Of a stretch of DNA of 63,408 bases, positions 1 to 8,951 are shown piece after piece (within the stretch, counting starts at the first letter, position 1; each line of letters begins with the position of its first letter). The stretch is from Isosphaeraceae bacterium (lineage in GTDB: Bacteria > Planctomycetota > Planctomycetia > Isosphaerales > Isosphaeraceae), in contig JANXSX010000104.1 in NCBI GenBank assembly GCA_025356475.1, forward strand, positions 1-63,408, given 5' to 3'. The position numbers were made by a program, and so were the translations under genes. The notes below the pieces were generated by a model, which was given only the letters and a program-made list of their open reading frames with translations, was not told where the DNA came from and did not search any database.

Positions 1-114
1 TGCAAGTCGTTCACGTTCCAGTTTGATGGAGTGATCGACCTGGCGAATCGTGCGCCTGGTGATGTTTGAGGCGGGGATGGCTCCCGCGAGTGTGGCAGTC
101 GTTGAAAGTGACAT
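1..114 (-). CDS. Partial CDS at left edge, unknown product
   Basis: An open frame begins with ATG at 114 and runs 38 codons leftward without a stop, leaving the window. The visible N-terminus is MSLSTTATLAGAIPASNITR, followed by a basic stretch. No domain is recognisable and no clear Shine-Dalgarno sequence precedes the ATG. A perfect 10-bp inverted repeat sits just upstream of the start, which favours a real, regulated gene. The fragment is too short to assign a function, and a chance open frame is not excluded. Confidence 0.4.
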   Translation of the reverse strand, partial: MSLSTTATLAGAIPASNITRRTIRQVDHSIKLERERLA

Positions 115-641
115 CGTCGTAATCCCGTAAAGAGGGTGCAATATCGCATGTAACGGGATTACCATCGACTTGCGGGAATTAAGACTTTGGAGATTCTGGG
201 GGAATCTGCGAAGATTTCTGGATTAGGGGGAAAGGCGGGCAGGTTGGCAGGTTTTCCGTATGCCGTCTTTCCCCAGGGCGATGCCCGTGGGCTGTTTTGT
301 GGCCGCCGTTTCAGGGCTACAAGGCCAATGAGGACAATAGGTTACGACATCTCGACGCAACTTCTCAAGAGGTGCGGGCGATCTTCGCGATTGCTGACGC
401 CGCCATCCTAGATTTCCCGAGAAAATGACTTGGAATGGCCATCTTGACGAATACATTGCCCGGACCTATTAACAATTTACGCCTGGTTGGGTCAGTCATT
501 GTGATGCTGATCAGGTTTCCAGATTCGCGGTGTTTGCTTCTTGCGTAAGATGGGCAATATTTGCAGACTAGGTTGATTGTCGGGCGGTTAGGTTGGCGAC
601 CGCCCGCCCGCTCAACTTCTTTTGCAGGGGTGCCCATTCCC
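115..641. other. Intergenic stretch without a convincing gene
   Basis: Apart from the inverted repeat at 119-162, this stretch of roughly 530 bases holds only short open frames with no recognisable domain, no good ribosome binding site and stop codons in every frame. It presumably contains the promoter of the large propeller gene that starts at 642. No tRNA or riboswitch fold was recognised. Confidence 0.5.
119..162. promoter_or_regulatory. Operator-like perfect 10-bp inverted repeat
   Basis: GTAATCCCGT at 119-128 is the exact reverse complement of ACGGGATTAC at 153-162, with a 24-bp spacer. It begins five bases upstream of the leftward partial gene that starts at 114. There is no T-tract, so a dimeric repressor or activator site is more likely than a terminator. 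Function is inferred from position and symmetry only. Confidence 0.35.
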
Positions 642-3600
642 ATGAGTTTCTTGCGTGCTCGGTTTGCTCTGGTTTCTTGGCTCTTGCTGACTTCGTTTCT
701 GTTTGCACAGGACCCCAAACCTAGCCCGGCGAGCGATCCGGCCCGGGACAAGGAAATTGCCGAGATTAAGAAGCAGCTTGAGGAGCTGAACGCCAAGCTC
801 AAGAAACTGAGCGATCCAGCCGCCCCTTCCATCCCCGAAGGGATCCTTGCTGAGACCTACACCAAGTCGCTGCAGTGGCGTCCCCTTGGGCCGGCGGCGA
901 TGGGGGGCAGAATCACAGCCCTCTCCGTGTCTGAGGCCGATCCGAGCCTGTGGTATGTCGCAACCGCCAGCGGCGGACTCCTCAAGACGATCAATAACGG
1001 GGTGACATTTGATCACTTGTTCGATAAGGAAGTCACCGTCTCGATCGGAGACGTGTGTGTCGCTCCATCGAACAAGGATATTGTTTATATCGGCACTGGT
1101 GAGGGTAATCCGCGAAACTCGGTTTCTTATGGCGACGGCATCTACAAGTCCGTTGATGGTGGCAAGACCTGGACGAATGTCGGGCTCAAGGATTCGTTCC
1201 AGATCGGCAAGATTTTGATCCATCCCAAGGACCCCAACATCGTCTATGTTGGGGCACTCGGGCGGCTCTATGGCCCCAATGCCGAGCGTGGACTTTTCAA
1301 GACCATCGATGGCGGTAAGAGTTGGAATAAGATCCTCTTCGTCGATGAGAAGACGGGCGTCATCGAGATGAAGATGAAGCCGGATGACCCTGAAACCTTG
1401 ATCGTGGCAATGTATGAGCGTCAGCGTGACCTTTACGACTTCAACGACCCGGTGAAGAAGATTGGGCCTGGCTCGGGCTTGCACAAGACGACCGATGGGG
1501 GCAAGACCTGGAAGAAACTGACGAAAGGCCTTCCCACCAACCAACTCGGTCGTGTGGGACTCGACTTCTGGAAGAAGGATCCGAACGTTGTTTTTGCCGT
1601 AATCGAGTCCGCAAACATCGGCAAGGGACCGACCCCCGCAGCGAAACCTGGTGACCCGGCCAAGCCGACCGAGACCAAAGCGAGCGCTGAGAAGAAGGAA
1701 GCCGCTCGCGAGAGTCGCCAAGCGAGCGAGTCCGGCGAAGGCGAGGCCGCCCAGCCGCGACCTCCGCAACAGGCTTCGCCTGGCCCGGTCTTTCTGGGCG
1801 TTACTGGTGATTCGGTAACGGGCGACGGCGGGGCCAAGCTGGATGGAGTCGCCGACGACAGCCCTGCATCAAAGGCCGGTCTCAAAGTGGGTGACGTGAT
1901 CACTGCTATCGGTGACAAACCGATCAAAACGTACGCCGAACTCGTGAGCTTCGTGCCGACCAAGAAACCTGGCGAGAAGGCCAAGGCGAAGGTCCAGCGC
2001 GAGGGGAAGGAGCTTGAGATCGAGATCACGTTCCTGTCTCGGCCGGGGGACCTGACCCGAGATGGGGTTATGGGTCTTGGGCTCGATCCCAAGAAGCCAT
2101 TCGGAGGGCTCCTGGGGGGTCAGATCGAGAACGTCCAAAATCGGCAAGGCCCAGAAGGGTTTGAATATGGAGGGATCTACAAGTCGGTCGATGGCGGTGA
2201 GAGCTGGACTCGGATCAACAGCCTGAACCCACGTCCCATGTACTTTAGTCAGATTCGTGTGGACCCCAGCGATGATCAGTTCCTCTTCGTGCTTGGGATC
2301 GCGGTTCATCGCTCCACCGACGGCGGCAAGACGTTCCGAACCGATGTCGGTCGCGATGCCCACTCGGATCATCACGCGCTCTGGATCGACCCACGCGATG
2401 GTCGACACCTGGTTCTCTGCGGTGATGGTGGAATCTATCAGAGCTATGATCGAGGGGCCAAATTCGACCACTACAATCATGTTGCGATCGGCCAGTTCTA
2501 CCATGTCGCGATCGACACTCGGAAGAATTATCGGGTCTATGGCGGTTTGCAAGACAACGGAAGTTGGGGTGGTCCAAGCGTTCTCCGCAACGGTGGCTCG
2601 GTCAATGAAGACTGGCTCAATATCGGTGGAGGTGACGGCTTCAAGTGTCAGGTGGATCCCAACGACGCTGACCAGGTCTATTACACCTCGCAGAACGGGG
2701 CTATGGGCCGACGAAACCTGAAGACCTTAGAAGCTGCCGGGATTCGACCAATCACCACTCCCGGTAAGACCTATCGATTCAACTGGAACACCCCGTTTTT
2801 GCTTTCAAGTCACAACTCGCGGATCTTTCTCACCGCAGGCAATGTGGTGTTCAAGTCACTCGACCGAGGCAACGACTTGAGAGCCATTTCGCCCGAGATC
2901 CCCAAGACGAAGGAGGGCTCGGCGACCGCCTTGTCCGAATCGCCCAAGAATCCCGACGTGATTTACGTTGGCACCGATGACGGCGCATTCTGGATGACCA
3001 AGGACGGCGGCAAGAATTGGGTGGATATCCAGGCGAATGTCGGACTTCCCAAGCCCTGTTACGTCGCGACGATCGAAGCATCACGTTACGAGGAAGGACG
3101 CGTTTATGCCTGTTTTGACGGGCATCGGTCTGATCTCGACGATCCGTTGATCTTTGTCAGTGAGGATTTCGGCAAGACCTGGAAGGCGATCAAAGGCGAA
3201 CTGCCCCGAGGCTCAACCCGTTGCTTGCGTGAGGATATCGCCAACGCAAACCTTCTTTGGCTCGGCACCGAGTTTCATGCCTATGCCTCGATCGATCGCG
3301 GCGAACACTGGAGTAAGATCAACAACAACCTGCCAACCGTCGCGATCCATGAGTTCGCTCAGCACCCGACGACTGGCGAAATTGTGGTCGCAACCCATGG
3401 TCGAAGTCTCTGGGTGACCGACATTAGCTCGATCCGGCAGACGACCAAGGATGTCCTGAAGAACAAGGTCACTTTGTTCAAGCCTTCGCCGGTGATCCGC
3501 TGGCGGAATGAGCCCTCTCGGGGCGGAACGAACCGCAAGTTCGAGGGACAGAATCCACCGCGAGGCGCTTCGGTCTATTATTATTTGGGCGAAAAGGCGG

Positions 3601-4025
3601 AAAAGGCGAGCCTCAAAGTGTTCGACTTCGACGGCACAATGGTTCGCGAGCTGACAGTCTCCAAAGAACCTGGCATGCATCGCTCGAGTTGGGATCTGCT
3701 GGGCCTGCTTCCTCCCGCCGTTCCAGGAGCACCTGCCCCCGCGCCGAGATCGACTCTGGGCGGACTGATGGGGGGCTTTCGAAGGGGTGGAGGTGGCGGA
3801 CCTCGGATGGGGCAGGTCGCAACAGGGAGCTATAAGGTTGTACTCTCGATCGATGGCAAGGATTTCAACCAAGGACTCCGCCTCGACGCCGATCCCAACT
3901 ATCCTGAGACCGGGGCCAATGGCGAATTCAGTCTTGAGGAAGAGGATGAAGAAGGTTCTGAGGAAGAGATGTTCGAACGTAGCCTCGAAAGAGGCGAGTC
4001 GCCAGGTAAGCCGATCGACGACTGA
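642..4025 (+). CDS. Secreted VPS10/sortilin-type beta-propeller protein with inserted PDZ domain
   Basis: The 1127-residue product starts at the ATG at 642, because MSFLRARFALVSWLLLTSFL is a good signal peptide; an upstream TTG at 561 would bury it. Repeated BNR/Asp-box-like units (for example YKSVDGGKTWTNV, YKSVDGGESWTRI) mark a ten-bladed sortilin/VPS10-like or WD40/YVTN/BNR-like propeller. Between two blades lies an Ala/Glu/Lys/Pro-rich linker (about residues 330-380) and then a PDZ domain (about 381-470, with GVADDSPASKAGLKVGDVI). After the propeller comes an FlgD-like Ig segment (VFDFDGTMVREL), a Gly/Arg-rich loop and a very acidic tail. Related planctomycete proteins are annotated as glycosyl hydrolase/BNR repeat or exo-alpha-sialidase-like, but no catalytic residues are evident. 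A binding or periplasmic quality-control role is a guess. It is monocistronic and ends at a strong hairpin. Confidence 0.85.
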   Translation: MSFLRARFALVSWLLLTSFLFAQDPKPSPASDPARDKEIAEIKKQLEELNAKLKKLSDPAAPSIPEGILAETYTKSLQWRPLGPAAMGGRITALSVSEADPSLWYVATASGGLLKTINNGVTFDHLFDKEVTVSIGDVCVAPSNKDIVYIGTGEGNPRNSVSYGDGIYKSVDGGKTWTNVGLKDSFQIGKILIHPKDPNIVYVGALGRLYGPNAERGLFKTIDGGKSWNKILFVDEKTGVIEMKMKPDDPETLIVAMYERQRDLYDFNDPVKKIGPGSGLHKTTDGGKTWKKLTKGLPTNQLGRVGLDFWKKDPNVVFAVIESANIGKGPTPAAKPGDPAKPTETKASAEKKEAARESRQASESGEGEAAQPRPPQQASPGPVFLGVTGDSVTGDGGAKLDGVADDSPASKAGLKVGDVITAIGDKPIKTYAELVSFVPTKKPGEKAKAKVQREGKELEIEITFLSRPGDLTRDGVMGLGLDPKKPFGGLLGGQIENVQNRQGPEGFEYGGIYKSVDGGESWTRINSLNPRPMYFSQIRVDPSDDQFLFVLGIAVHRSTDGGKTFRTDVGRDAHSDHHALWIDPRDGRHLVLCGDGGIYQSYDRGAKFDHYNHVAIGQFYHVAIDTRKNYRVYGGLQDNGSWGGPSVLRNGGSVNEDWLNIGGGDGFKCQVDPNDADQVYYTSQNGAMGRRNLKTLEAAGIRPITTPGKTYRFNWNTPFLLSSHNSRIFLTAGNVVFKSLDRGNDLRAISPEIPKTKEGSATALSESPKNPDVIYVGTDDGAFWMTKDGGKNWVDIQANVGLPKPCYVATIEASRYEEGRVYACFDGHRSDLDDPLIFVSEDFGKTWKAIKGELPRGSTRCLREDIANANLLWLGTEFHAYASIDRGEHWSKINNNLPTVAIHEFAQHPTTGEIVVATHGRSLWVTDISSIRQTTKDVLKNKVTLFKPSPVIRWRNEPSRGGTNRKFEGQNPPRGASVYYYLGEKAEKASLKVFDFDGTMVRELTVSKEPGMHRSSWDLLGLLPPAVPGAPAPAPRSTLGGLMGGFRRGGGGGPRMGQVATGSYKVVLSIDGKDFNQGLRLDADPNYPETGANGEFSLEEEDEEGSEEEMFERSLERGESPGKPIDD

Positions 4026-4031
4026 TGCGGG

Positions 4032-4075
4032 ATTCTCGGAGGGCAGGGGGCTTACCCTTATAGCCCTCCGAGAAT
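4032..4075. terminator. Bidirectional hairpin between convergent genes
   Basis: ATTCTCGGAGGGC at 4032-4044 pairs perfectly with GCCCTCCGAGAAT at 4063-4075 across an 18-nt loop. It sits between the stop of the propeller gene (4025) and the stop of the convergent methyltransferase (4087), so it can serve both strands. No long T-tract follows on either strand. Confidence 0.65.
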
Positions 4076-4086
4076 GAGCATTGCGA

Positions 4087-4653
4087 TCAGCGGCGGCGGG
4101 AGACGACCAGGAGCCAAGGGGAAGGCTGCCTGGTCTTGAGAGGGGTATACGTCGCCATTTCCGCCAGGTTCGTATCGAGAGAATCGGCCCAGGCTAGGAC
4201 CGCCTCGGCCTCGGCTGCCCCGCCCGGATGCCCGGGGTAGACCGCCACCGAGATCAGACCCCCCTGGGCCAAACGAGGGAAGGCTTGGGTTAAAGCGTCG
4301 AAAGTCGTCTGGGGGCGGGTCACCTGCGTCGGATCCCCCTTAGGAAGGAAGCCGAGGTTGAACATAAAAGCTTTCACCAATGGAACAGCTTCGACATGGT
4401 CTTGTAACGTTTCATGGCCGGCATGAATGAGCGTAACTCGGTCCGAGAAGCCGGCCGTTTCGAGCCTTTCGCGAGCATGAGCGATCGCTTCGGCCTGGAT
4501 GTCGAACCCGAGCACTCGACCTGTCGGACCAACCTTTTCCGCGAGCCACGCGGTATCATAGCCCCGTCCCACCGTGGCGTCGATCGCATAATCGCCTTCG
4601 CAGAGGACCAGGTCGAGCAACATCTGTGCAAGTGTGACGACTCTTGGAAGCAT
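4087..4653 (-). CDS. MnmM/YtqB-like class I SAM-dependent methyltransferase
   Basis: The 188-residue product is read from the ATG at 4653, because MLPRVVTLAQMLLDLVL matches the usual family N-terminus; an in-frame GTG at 4689 adds 12 residues. It has the Rossmann SAM-binding motif AIDATVGRGYDTAWLA, the acidic loop FDIQ, and the family signatures MFNLGFLPKGD and VYPGHPGGAAEAEAV. These match the rRNA-methylase-like YtqB family, whose characterised members (MnmM) methylate the nm5s2U34 wobble base of some tRNAs. The tRNA role here is by family analogy. It converges on the propeller gene and its 5' end faces the HAD/G1PDH pair. Confidence 0.8.
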   Translation of the reverse strand: MLPRVVTLAQMLLDLVLCEGDYAIDATVGRGYDTAWLAEKVGPTGRVLGFDIQAEAIAHARERLETAGFSDRVTLIHAGHETLQDHVEAVPLVKAFMFNLGFLPKGDPTQVTRPQTTFDALTQAFPRLAQGGLISVAVYPGHPGGAAEAEAVLAWADSLDTNLAEMATYTPLKTRQPSPWLLVVSRRR

Positions 4654-4773
4654 CCCTAAACGAACTCCGCGTTGACCAAGAACGACCACGAAGGGAGGAG
4701 GTCGCCGCTTCGACCCTACATTGCTAGACTGTAGCAGCGAAGATCATTCCGCATCTACACGGGATTTTTATTG

Positions 4774-5439
4774 ATGCCTGGTCCGATGATCCTTGTAAGC
4801 GACTTCGACGGCACGATCACGCAACATGACTTCTACCGACTGATCATCCAAACGGGGTTGCCCCCCGAAACCCCCGACTTCTGGTCGGAGTATCTGGCTG
4901 GTGCGATCACCCACTTCGAAGCGATCAACAAGACGTTTGGTGCGGCGCACTTGGGAGAAGCTCGCCTGACCGAAATCGCCGCCAAGATGGAGCCCGAGCC
5001 AGAACTCGGCAAATGTGTTGATTCGCTGATTCGTGCGGGTTGGTCGTTGGTGATCGCCTCAGCGGGTTGCCTTTGGTACATCGACCAGATTTTGACCCGT
5101 GCGGGAGTTGGAGCCGAGGTCGAGGTCCACGCGAATCCCGGTTCTGTGATCGATGGTCGGCTTGTCATGACACTACCTGTCAATTCTCCCTATTATTCCG
5201 CCCAAACGGGGATCGATAAAAAGGCGATTGTGGAATCCGCCCTGAGCAAGGGAGGCGTCGTTGCGTTCGCGGGTGACGGTCCTCCAGACGTCGCGCCGGC
5301 GTTGCTTGTGGAGCCTCGGTTCCGTTTCGCACGCGGCCACTTGGCGGCGGAATTGACCCGACTCAACGAGCCCTTTCAGCCATTTTCTCGATGGGCTCAA
5401 GTGGCAGAGACTCTCGTGCGGGAGACGAATCGACCGTGA
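4774..5439 (+). CDS. HAD-IB phosphatase (MtnX/phosphoserine-phosphatase-like)
   Basis: The 221-residue protein starts at ATG 4774; a TTG at 4771 and an ATG at 4786 are alternatives. HAD motif I is DFDGTITQHD (nucleophile about D10, acid about D12). Motif II is IASAGCLWYID, and the motif IV acidic residues lie in VVAFAGDGPPDVAPAL. The spacing and the small helical cap match MtnX-like/phosphoserine phosphatase-like enzymes. Its stop overlaps the next start by four bases (GTGA), so it is translationally coupled to the glycerol-1-phosphate dehydrogenase homologue. The substrate may therefore be a small phosphorylated polyol or lipid-headgroup intermediate, but this is inference. Confidence 0.8.
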   Translation: MPGPMILVSDFDGTITQHDFYRLIIQTGLPPETPDFWSEYLAGAITHFEAINKTFGAAHLGEARLTEIAAKMEPEPELGKCVDSLIRAGWSLVIASAGCLWYIDQILTRAGVGAEVEVHANPGSVIDGRLVMTLPVNSPYYSAQTGIDKKAIVESALSKGGVVAFAGDGPPDVAPALLVEPRFRFARGHLAAELTRLNEPFQPFSRWAQVAETLVRETNRP

Positions 5440-6482
5440 GACCTACTCAAGTATCGATCCCCAGTTTTGTTCGAACCAAGCCGGGGGCTCTTGACCGTTT
5501 GGGGATCTACGCATCTCGACACAAGCATGAGCGAGTGTGTGTTGTCGCCAGCGAGGGGATGGTTCCCAGCCTTCTTGAGAGGGCTTGTACCAGCCTCCGC
5601 GAACAGGGGGCGACGCGGGTCGATCATGTCGAGGCCAGTGACGCAAGTTTCGAGAGTGTCGGTAACTTGCTCGCAGGTTTACCTAGCGATTGTCAGGCTG
5701 TGATCGGTCTGGGGGGCGGCAAAGCACTCGATGTCGCCAAGTACCTGGCGCATCTCTCAAAAAAGGCATATTATGCTGTGCCGACGTCTCTATCGAATGA
5801 TGGGTTCTGCTCTCCTCAATCGAGCTTGACACTCAAAGGACGTCGCGTCTCACTGTCGGCCTCCCTGCCGTTCGCCGTCGTTGTTGATACAGCCGTCTGC
5901 CTGGCCGCTCCAGAAACACTCTGGCTCTCCGGGGTCGGCGATCTCATCGCCAAGATCACCGCCGAGTTCGATTGGAAACTCGCTTATCGCCAGAAGGGCG
6001 AACCCGTTGACGATTTGGCGGTCTTGTTGTCCGACGCGACCGTCAACCAATTTTTGGCCAGCCCAACCAAGGATCAGGCGGGTGCGAAGCTGCTGGCGAC
6101 CTCGTTGCTTCTCAATGGAATCGCGATGGAGATCAGCGGTTCGTCTCGACCTGCGAGTGGCTCGGAACATTTGATCTCTCATGCACTTGATCAACTCAGC
6201 AAACGTCCCCGGCTTCATGGACTCCAGGTCGGAGTTGCCACCTACTTGGTGAGTCGACTGCAAAGGAGTGGGACCGAACGAATCGCCCAAGTCCTCGATC
6301 AAACCTCATTCTGGCAAGCCATTCAAGACGACCCCTTCGACCGCCAGGAATGGTTGGCAGCGATCAAACTGGCCCCAACCATCAAGTCCGATCGCTTCAC
6401 CATCCTATCGACTCGTGACTGCGTTTCCGAGGTCGCATCCATAATCAATGAAGATTCCAGACTTAAGCTGTGTTTTGTCTGA
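5436..6482 (+). CDS. sn-glycerol-1-phosphate dehydrogenase-like protein (EgsA/AraM family)
   Basis: The 348-residue protein starts at the GTG at 5436 that overlaps the preceding stop (GTGA). It belongs to the iron-containing alcohol dehydrogenase/dehydroquinate synthase-like superfamily. The nucleotide loop is IGLGGGKALDVAKYL. The family's metal ligands are all present: Asp in SGVGDLIAK (about residue 169), His in SRPASGSEHLISH (about 245) and His in LHGLQVGVATY (about 260). These are the hallmarks of G1P dehydrogenases, which reduce dihydroxyacetone phosphate to sn-glycerol-1-phosphate. The enzyme is classical in archaea (EgsA) and rarer in bacteria (AraM). No GGGP/PcrB-type prenyltransferase lies nearby. 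Other 3-deoxy-sugar or polyol dehydrogenases of the superfamily remain possible. Confidence 0.8.
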   Translation: MRPTQVSIPSFVRTKPGALDRLGIYASRHKHERVCVVASEGMVPSLLERACTSLREQGATRVDHVEASDASFESVGNLLAGLPSDCQAVIGLGGGKALDVAKYLAHLSKKAYYAVPTSLSNDGFCSPQSSLTLKGRRVSLSASLPFAVVVDTAVCLAAPETLWLSGVGDLIAKITAEFDWKLAYRQKGEPVDDLAVLLSDATVNQFLASPTKDQAGAKLLATSLLLNGIAMEISGSSRPASGSEHLISHALDQLSKRPRLHGLQVGVATYLVSRLQRSGTERIAQVLDQTSFWQAIQDDPFDRQEWLAAIKLAPTIKSDRFTILSTRDCVSEVASIINEDSRLKLCFV

Positions 6483-6681
6483 TAGCCCCTCCAGATCAAG
6501 CAATACACATCGAGTCTGGATCTCCGATCTACAACGACCACGAATTCGATCGAGGCGGCGTGCAGGCCGTGTGACTTGTTGCGTTTGAAGACCTCTGGTA
6601 CAACAGGAGATACGGTACGATCATAGCAGGATTAACCACGATCGTAGCGTGCCTGGTTGATATTCCTTGGGAACGACTCTC

Positions 6682-7764
6682 ATGCGATCCACACGGGTTC
6701 GGCTTGGGTTTACATTGATTGAGTTACTGGTTGTGATCGCGATCATTGCTGTTTTGATCGCCTTACTCCTCCCAGCCGTTCAAGCGGCGCGTGAGGCGGC
6801 TCGGCGGAGTCAGTGTACCAACAACCTCAAGCAGATCGGCGTGGCCCTTCATAATTACCACTCCGTTCAGAACGTTTTTCCCCCCGGACGGATCAACACT
6901 GACATCGCTGCGAATGGTCACTGTTGGGGGGCCTACTCGCAGATGCTCCCGCAACTTGAACAGCAATCGCTCTTTAATGCGATGAATTTCAGCCTCAATC
7001 CCGACCCTGATTACACCAGCACGAATGCTCGCGCGAATATGTCCGCAGCCGTGAGTGTGCTGAATGCCTTGATGTGCCCATCCGATCCAGGACCGACTTT
7101 AGTTACGGTGGGTGGTGGCCGATACGCTGTCCATAATTACCTTCTGAATGTGGGGTCAGGCTACTCTGTGGTTCAAAATCCTCCTGCGGGGATGATCCCC
7201 CCCAATGGGATCTTCTTCGAGAACTCGGCTGTCTCGATCGCGTCGATGATAGATGGGACTTCGCAGACGGTGGCGATGAGCGAGACGATTCGTTCGACCG
7301 ATGGAGCTCCGACTGGCTTCAACACGCTCACCGTTTTTGGACGCGACCCGCTGGCCGGCTTCGTCTTGACAGGTAACAACACGGCTGGGAACGGGCCTCC
7401 GATCACCGACGACTCGAGTTATCTAACTCTCTGCATGAATCGCAATCCGCCGCCCGGCTTCCAGCCGACCCGAGGGGTCAAATGGCTCTACGGGGCACCT
7501 GGGCATAGCATGTACAACCATCGACGGCCACCGAACGACAAGCGGTTTGACTGTCGAGGAGGGCTCCCCCATAGCGACAAGAGCCCCGCAGACTGGCAAA
7601 ATCTCTCCTTGAACATTACGACACGGAGCAAGCACCCGGGAGGAGTGAACTCCCTCTTTTGCGACGGACACGTTCAATTCACGAAAGAAACCGTCAACGT
7701 CTTGACCTGGCAGGCGCTTGGTACCCGTAACGGGGGTGAAGTTGCTTCCTCCGACGCTTTTTAA
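6682..7764 (+). CDS. DUF1559 protein with prepilin-type N-terminus
   Basis: The 360-residue product starts at ATG 6682. A short basic leader is followed by [20 protein letters not shown], the prepilin cleavage/methylation signature, then the conserved [20 protein letters not shown] segment. The DUF1559 body follows. It ends with the H-X9-DG motif ([16 protein letters not shown]). DUF1559 proteins are hugely expanded in planctomycetes and are thought to be surface pseudopilin-like proteins; their function is unknown. It stands alone. In the 200 bases upstream, TACGATC at 6616-6622 and GATCGTA at 6640-6646 form a short inverted repeat that could be regulatory. Confidence 0.9.
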   Translation: MRSTRVRLGFTLIELLVVIAIIAVLIALLLPAVQAAREAARRSQCTNNLKQIGVALHNYHSVQNVFPPGRINTDIAANGHCWGAYSQMLPQLEQQSLFNAMNFSLNPDPDYTSTNARANMSAAVSVLNALMCPSDPGPTLVTVGGGRYAVHNYLLNVGSGYSVVQNPPAGMIPPNGIFFENSAVSIASMIDGTSQTVAMSETIRSTDGAPTGFNTLTVFGRDPLAGFVLTGNNTAGNGPPITDDSSYLTLCMNRNPPPGFQPTRGVKWLYGAPGHSMYNHRRPPNDKRFDCRGGLPHSDKSPADWQNLSLNITTRSKHPGGVNSLFCDGHVQFTKETVNVLTWQALGTRNGGEVASSDAF

Positions 7765-7865
7765 ATCAAAACGTGGCCCGTTGCTTTCAATCATAGATCT
7801 CGTGGTCGCAACCCGATTCGTTGTTTGTTGCATTCAGCATGATCCTGACCGAGAATGCTACGATC

Positions 7866-8942
7866 ATGAGAGATCCTGTAGAGCCCCGAAATCGAGTGAA
7901 GGCCAGACGAGTCGATCGCGCCTGGTCCCAGGAAGATTTGGCGCGACGGGCGGGAATCTCCCGTGCGGCGGTGAGTGCGATTGAAGTCGAGCGTCTTGTC
8001 CCATCCGTTGCGGCTGCGCTGGCAATTGCGGCGGCTTTGGGATGTTCGGTCGAGGAACTGTTTGGCGGATCAGCCTCATCCGATTCGTCCCCAAACTGGG
8101 CATGGCCAGTCGGGGTCAAGCCAACTCGATTCTGGAGAGCGGCGGTTGCAGGCCGGACTTGGCTCTATCCGGTCGAACCGACGAATGTAGGAATGATCGG
8201 GCATGACGGCCACTTTGATGGCGTTCACATCCAAGTGGGCAACGAACTCCAGCCCGAGACGACGCTGGTCATGGCGACTTGCGACCCCGCCGTCGGCCTT
8301 CTCGCTGCGGAATATACGCGAGCCACAGGTTTTCGATTGATTCCCCTGATTCGCTCAAGTAGTGAGGCACTCTCACTCTTGAATCGCGGGCTCGTCCATG
8401 CGGCGGGAGTCCACTTCGCGACCGATGGCGACGAGTCCGGAAATGCCAGTGCCGCCACGGATCGGACCGGAATGCCGATCAGTCTCTTGAGCGTCACTCG
8501 GTGGGAGGAAGGTTTGGCCTTAGGCTCCTCCGTGACATCCCGCTCGATCTCGGGAGTGGTGAAGTCGGACCTAATCTGGGTGGGTCGCGAGTCTGGATCG
8601 GCTGCTCGACTCAGGCTCGACGAGCTTCGTCCTGGCGCACCCGTTCCTCTGAAGCAGGCATTCGATCATCGCGGAGTCGCCGAAGCGGTCCGGTGCGGGT
8701 GGGCTGAGGCAGGCTTGTGCCTGAGACTCGCTGGGGAAGAGGCAGGCTTGCGGGTCCTGGGCCTGCGGTTCGAGACTTATGACCTCTGCTTCACCAAGCA
8801 AGAGGAGTCCGACCCACGTCTTCAAGCTTTGATCCGCGTCGTCCGTTCGACATCCTACCGCCGTCTCCTCGCCGAATTGCCCGGGTATGACCCGAGGATC
8901 GCTGGGGAGCTACGACATGTGGCGGACAAGGCGAAGGAGTGA
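7866..8942 (+). CDS. XRE-type HTH regulator fused to a periplasmic-binding-like domain
   Basis: Read from ATG 7866 the protein has 358 residues; ATG 7839 would add nine. Residues about 9-62 form a Cro/CI helix-turn-helix (WSQEDLARRAGISRAAVSAI). The remainder from about residue 95 resembles the PBP_like/molybdate-type substrate-binding domain (TLVMATCDPAVGLL, LNRGLVHAAGVHF, GWAEAGLCLRLAGEEAGL). This is a one-component sensor: a cytoplasmic version of a solute-binding fold is tethered to a DNA-binding domain. The ligand could be a small oxyanion or metabolite. It is convergent with the aspartic-protease gene, nine bases away, so its targets are not obvious from context. Confidence 0.85.
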   Translation: MRDPVEPRNRVKARRVDRAWSQEDLARRAGISRAAVSAIEVERLVPSVAAALAIAAALGCSVEELFGGSASSDSSPNWAWPVGVKPTRFWRAAVAGRTWLYPVEPTNVGMIGHDGHFDGVHIQVGNELQPETTLVMATCDPAVGLLAAEYTRATGFRLIPLIRSSSEALSLLNRGLVHAAGVHFATDGDESGNASAATDRTGMPISLLSVTRWEEGLALGSSVTSRSISGVVKSDLIWVGRESGSAARLRLDELRPGAPVPLKQAFDHRGVAEAVRCGWAEAGLCLRLAGEEAGLRVLGLRFETYDLCFTKQEESDPRLQALIRVVRSTSYRRLLAELPGYDPRIAGELRHVADKAKE

Positions 8943-8951
8943 GAGGGATTC

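Noticed and set aside
365-832. Leftward open frame over the start of the propeller gene
   Set aside because: No domain, antisense to the signal peptide and early propeller; a compositional shadow.
612-1769. Long leftward frame antisense to the propeller gene
   Set aside because: Mirror of the repeated propeller codons in GC-rich DNA; no recognisable protein.
8704-8750. Repeated GAGGCAGGCTTG inside the regulator gene
   Set aside because: Two short copies explained by repeated Ala-Gly-Leu codons in the binding-like domain.
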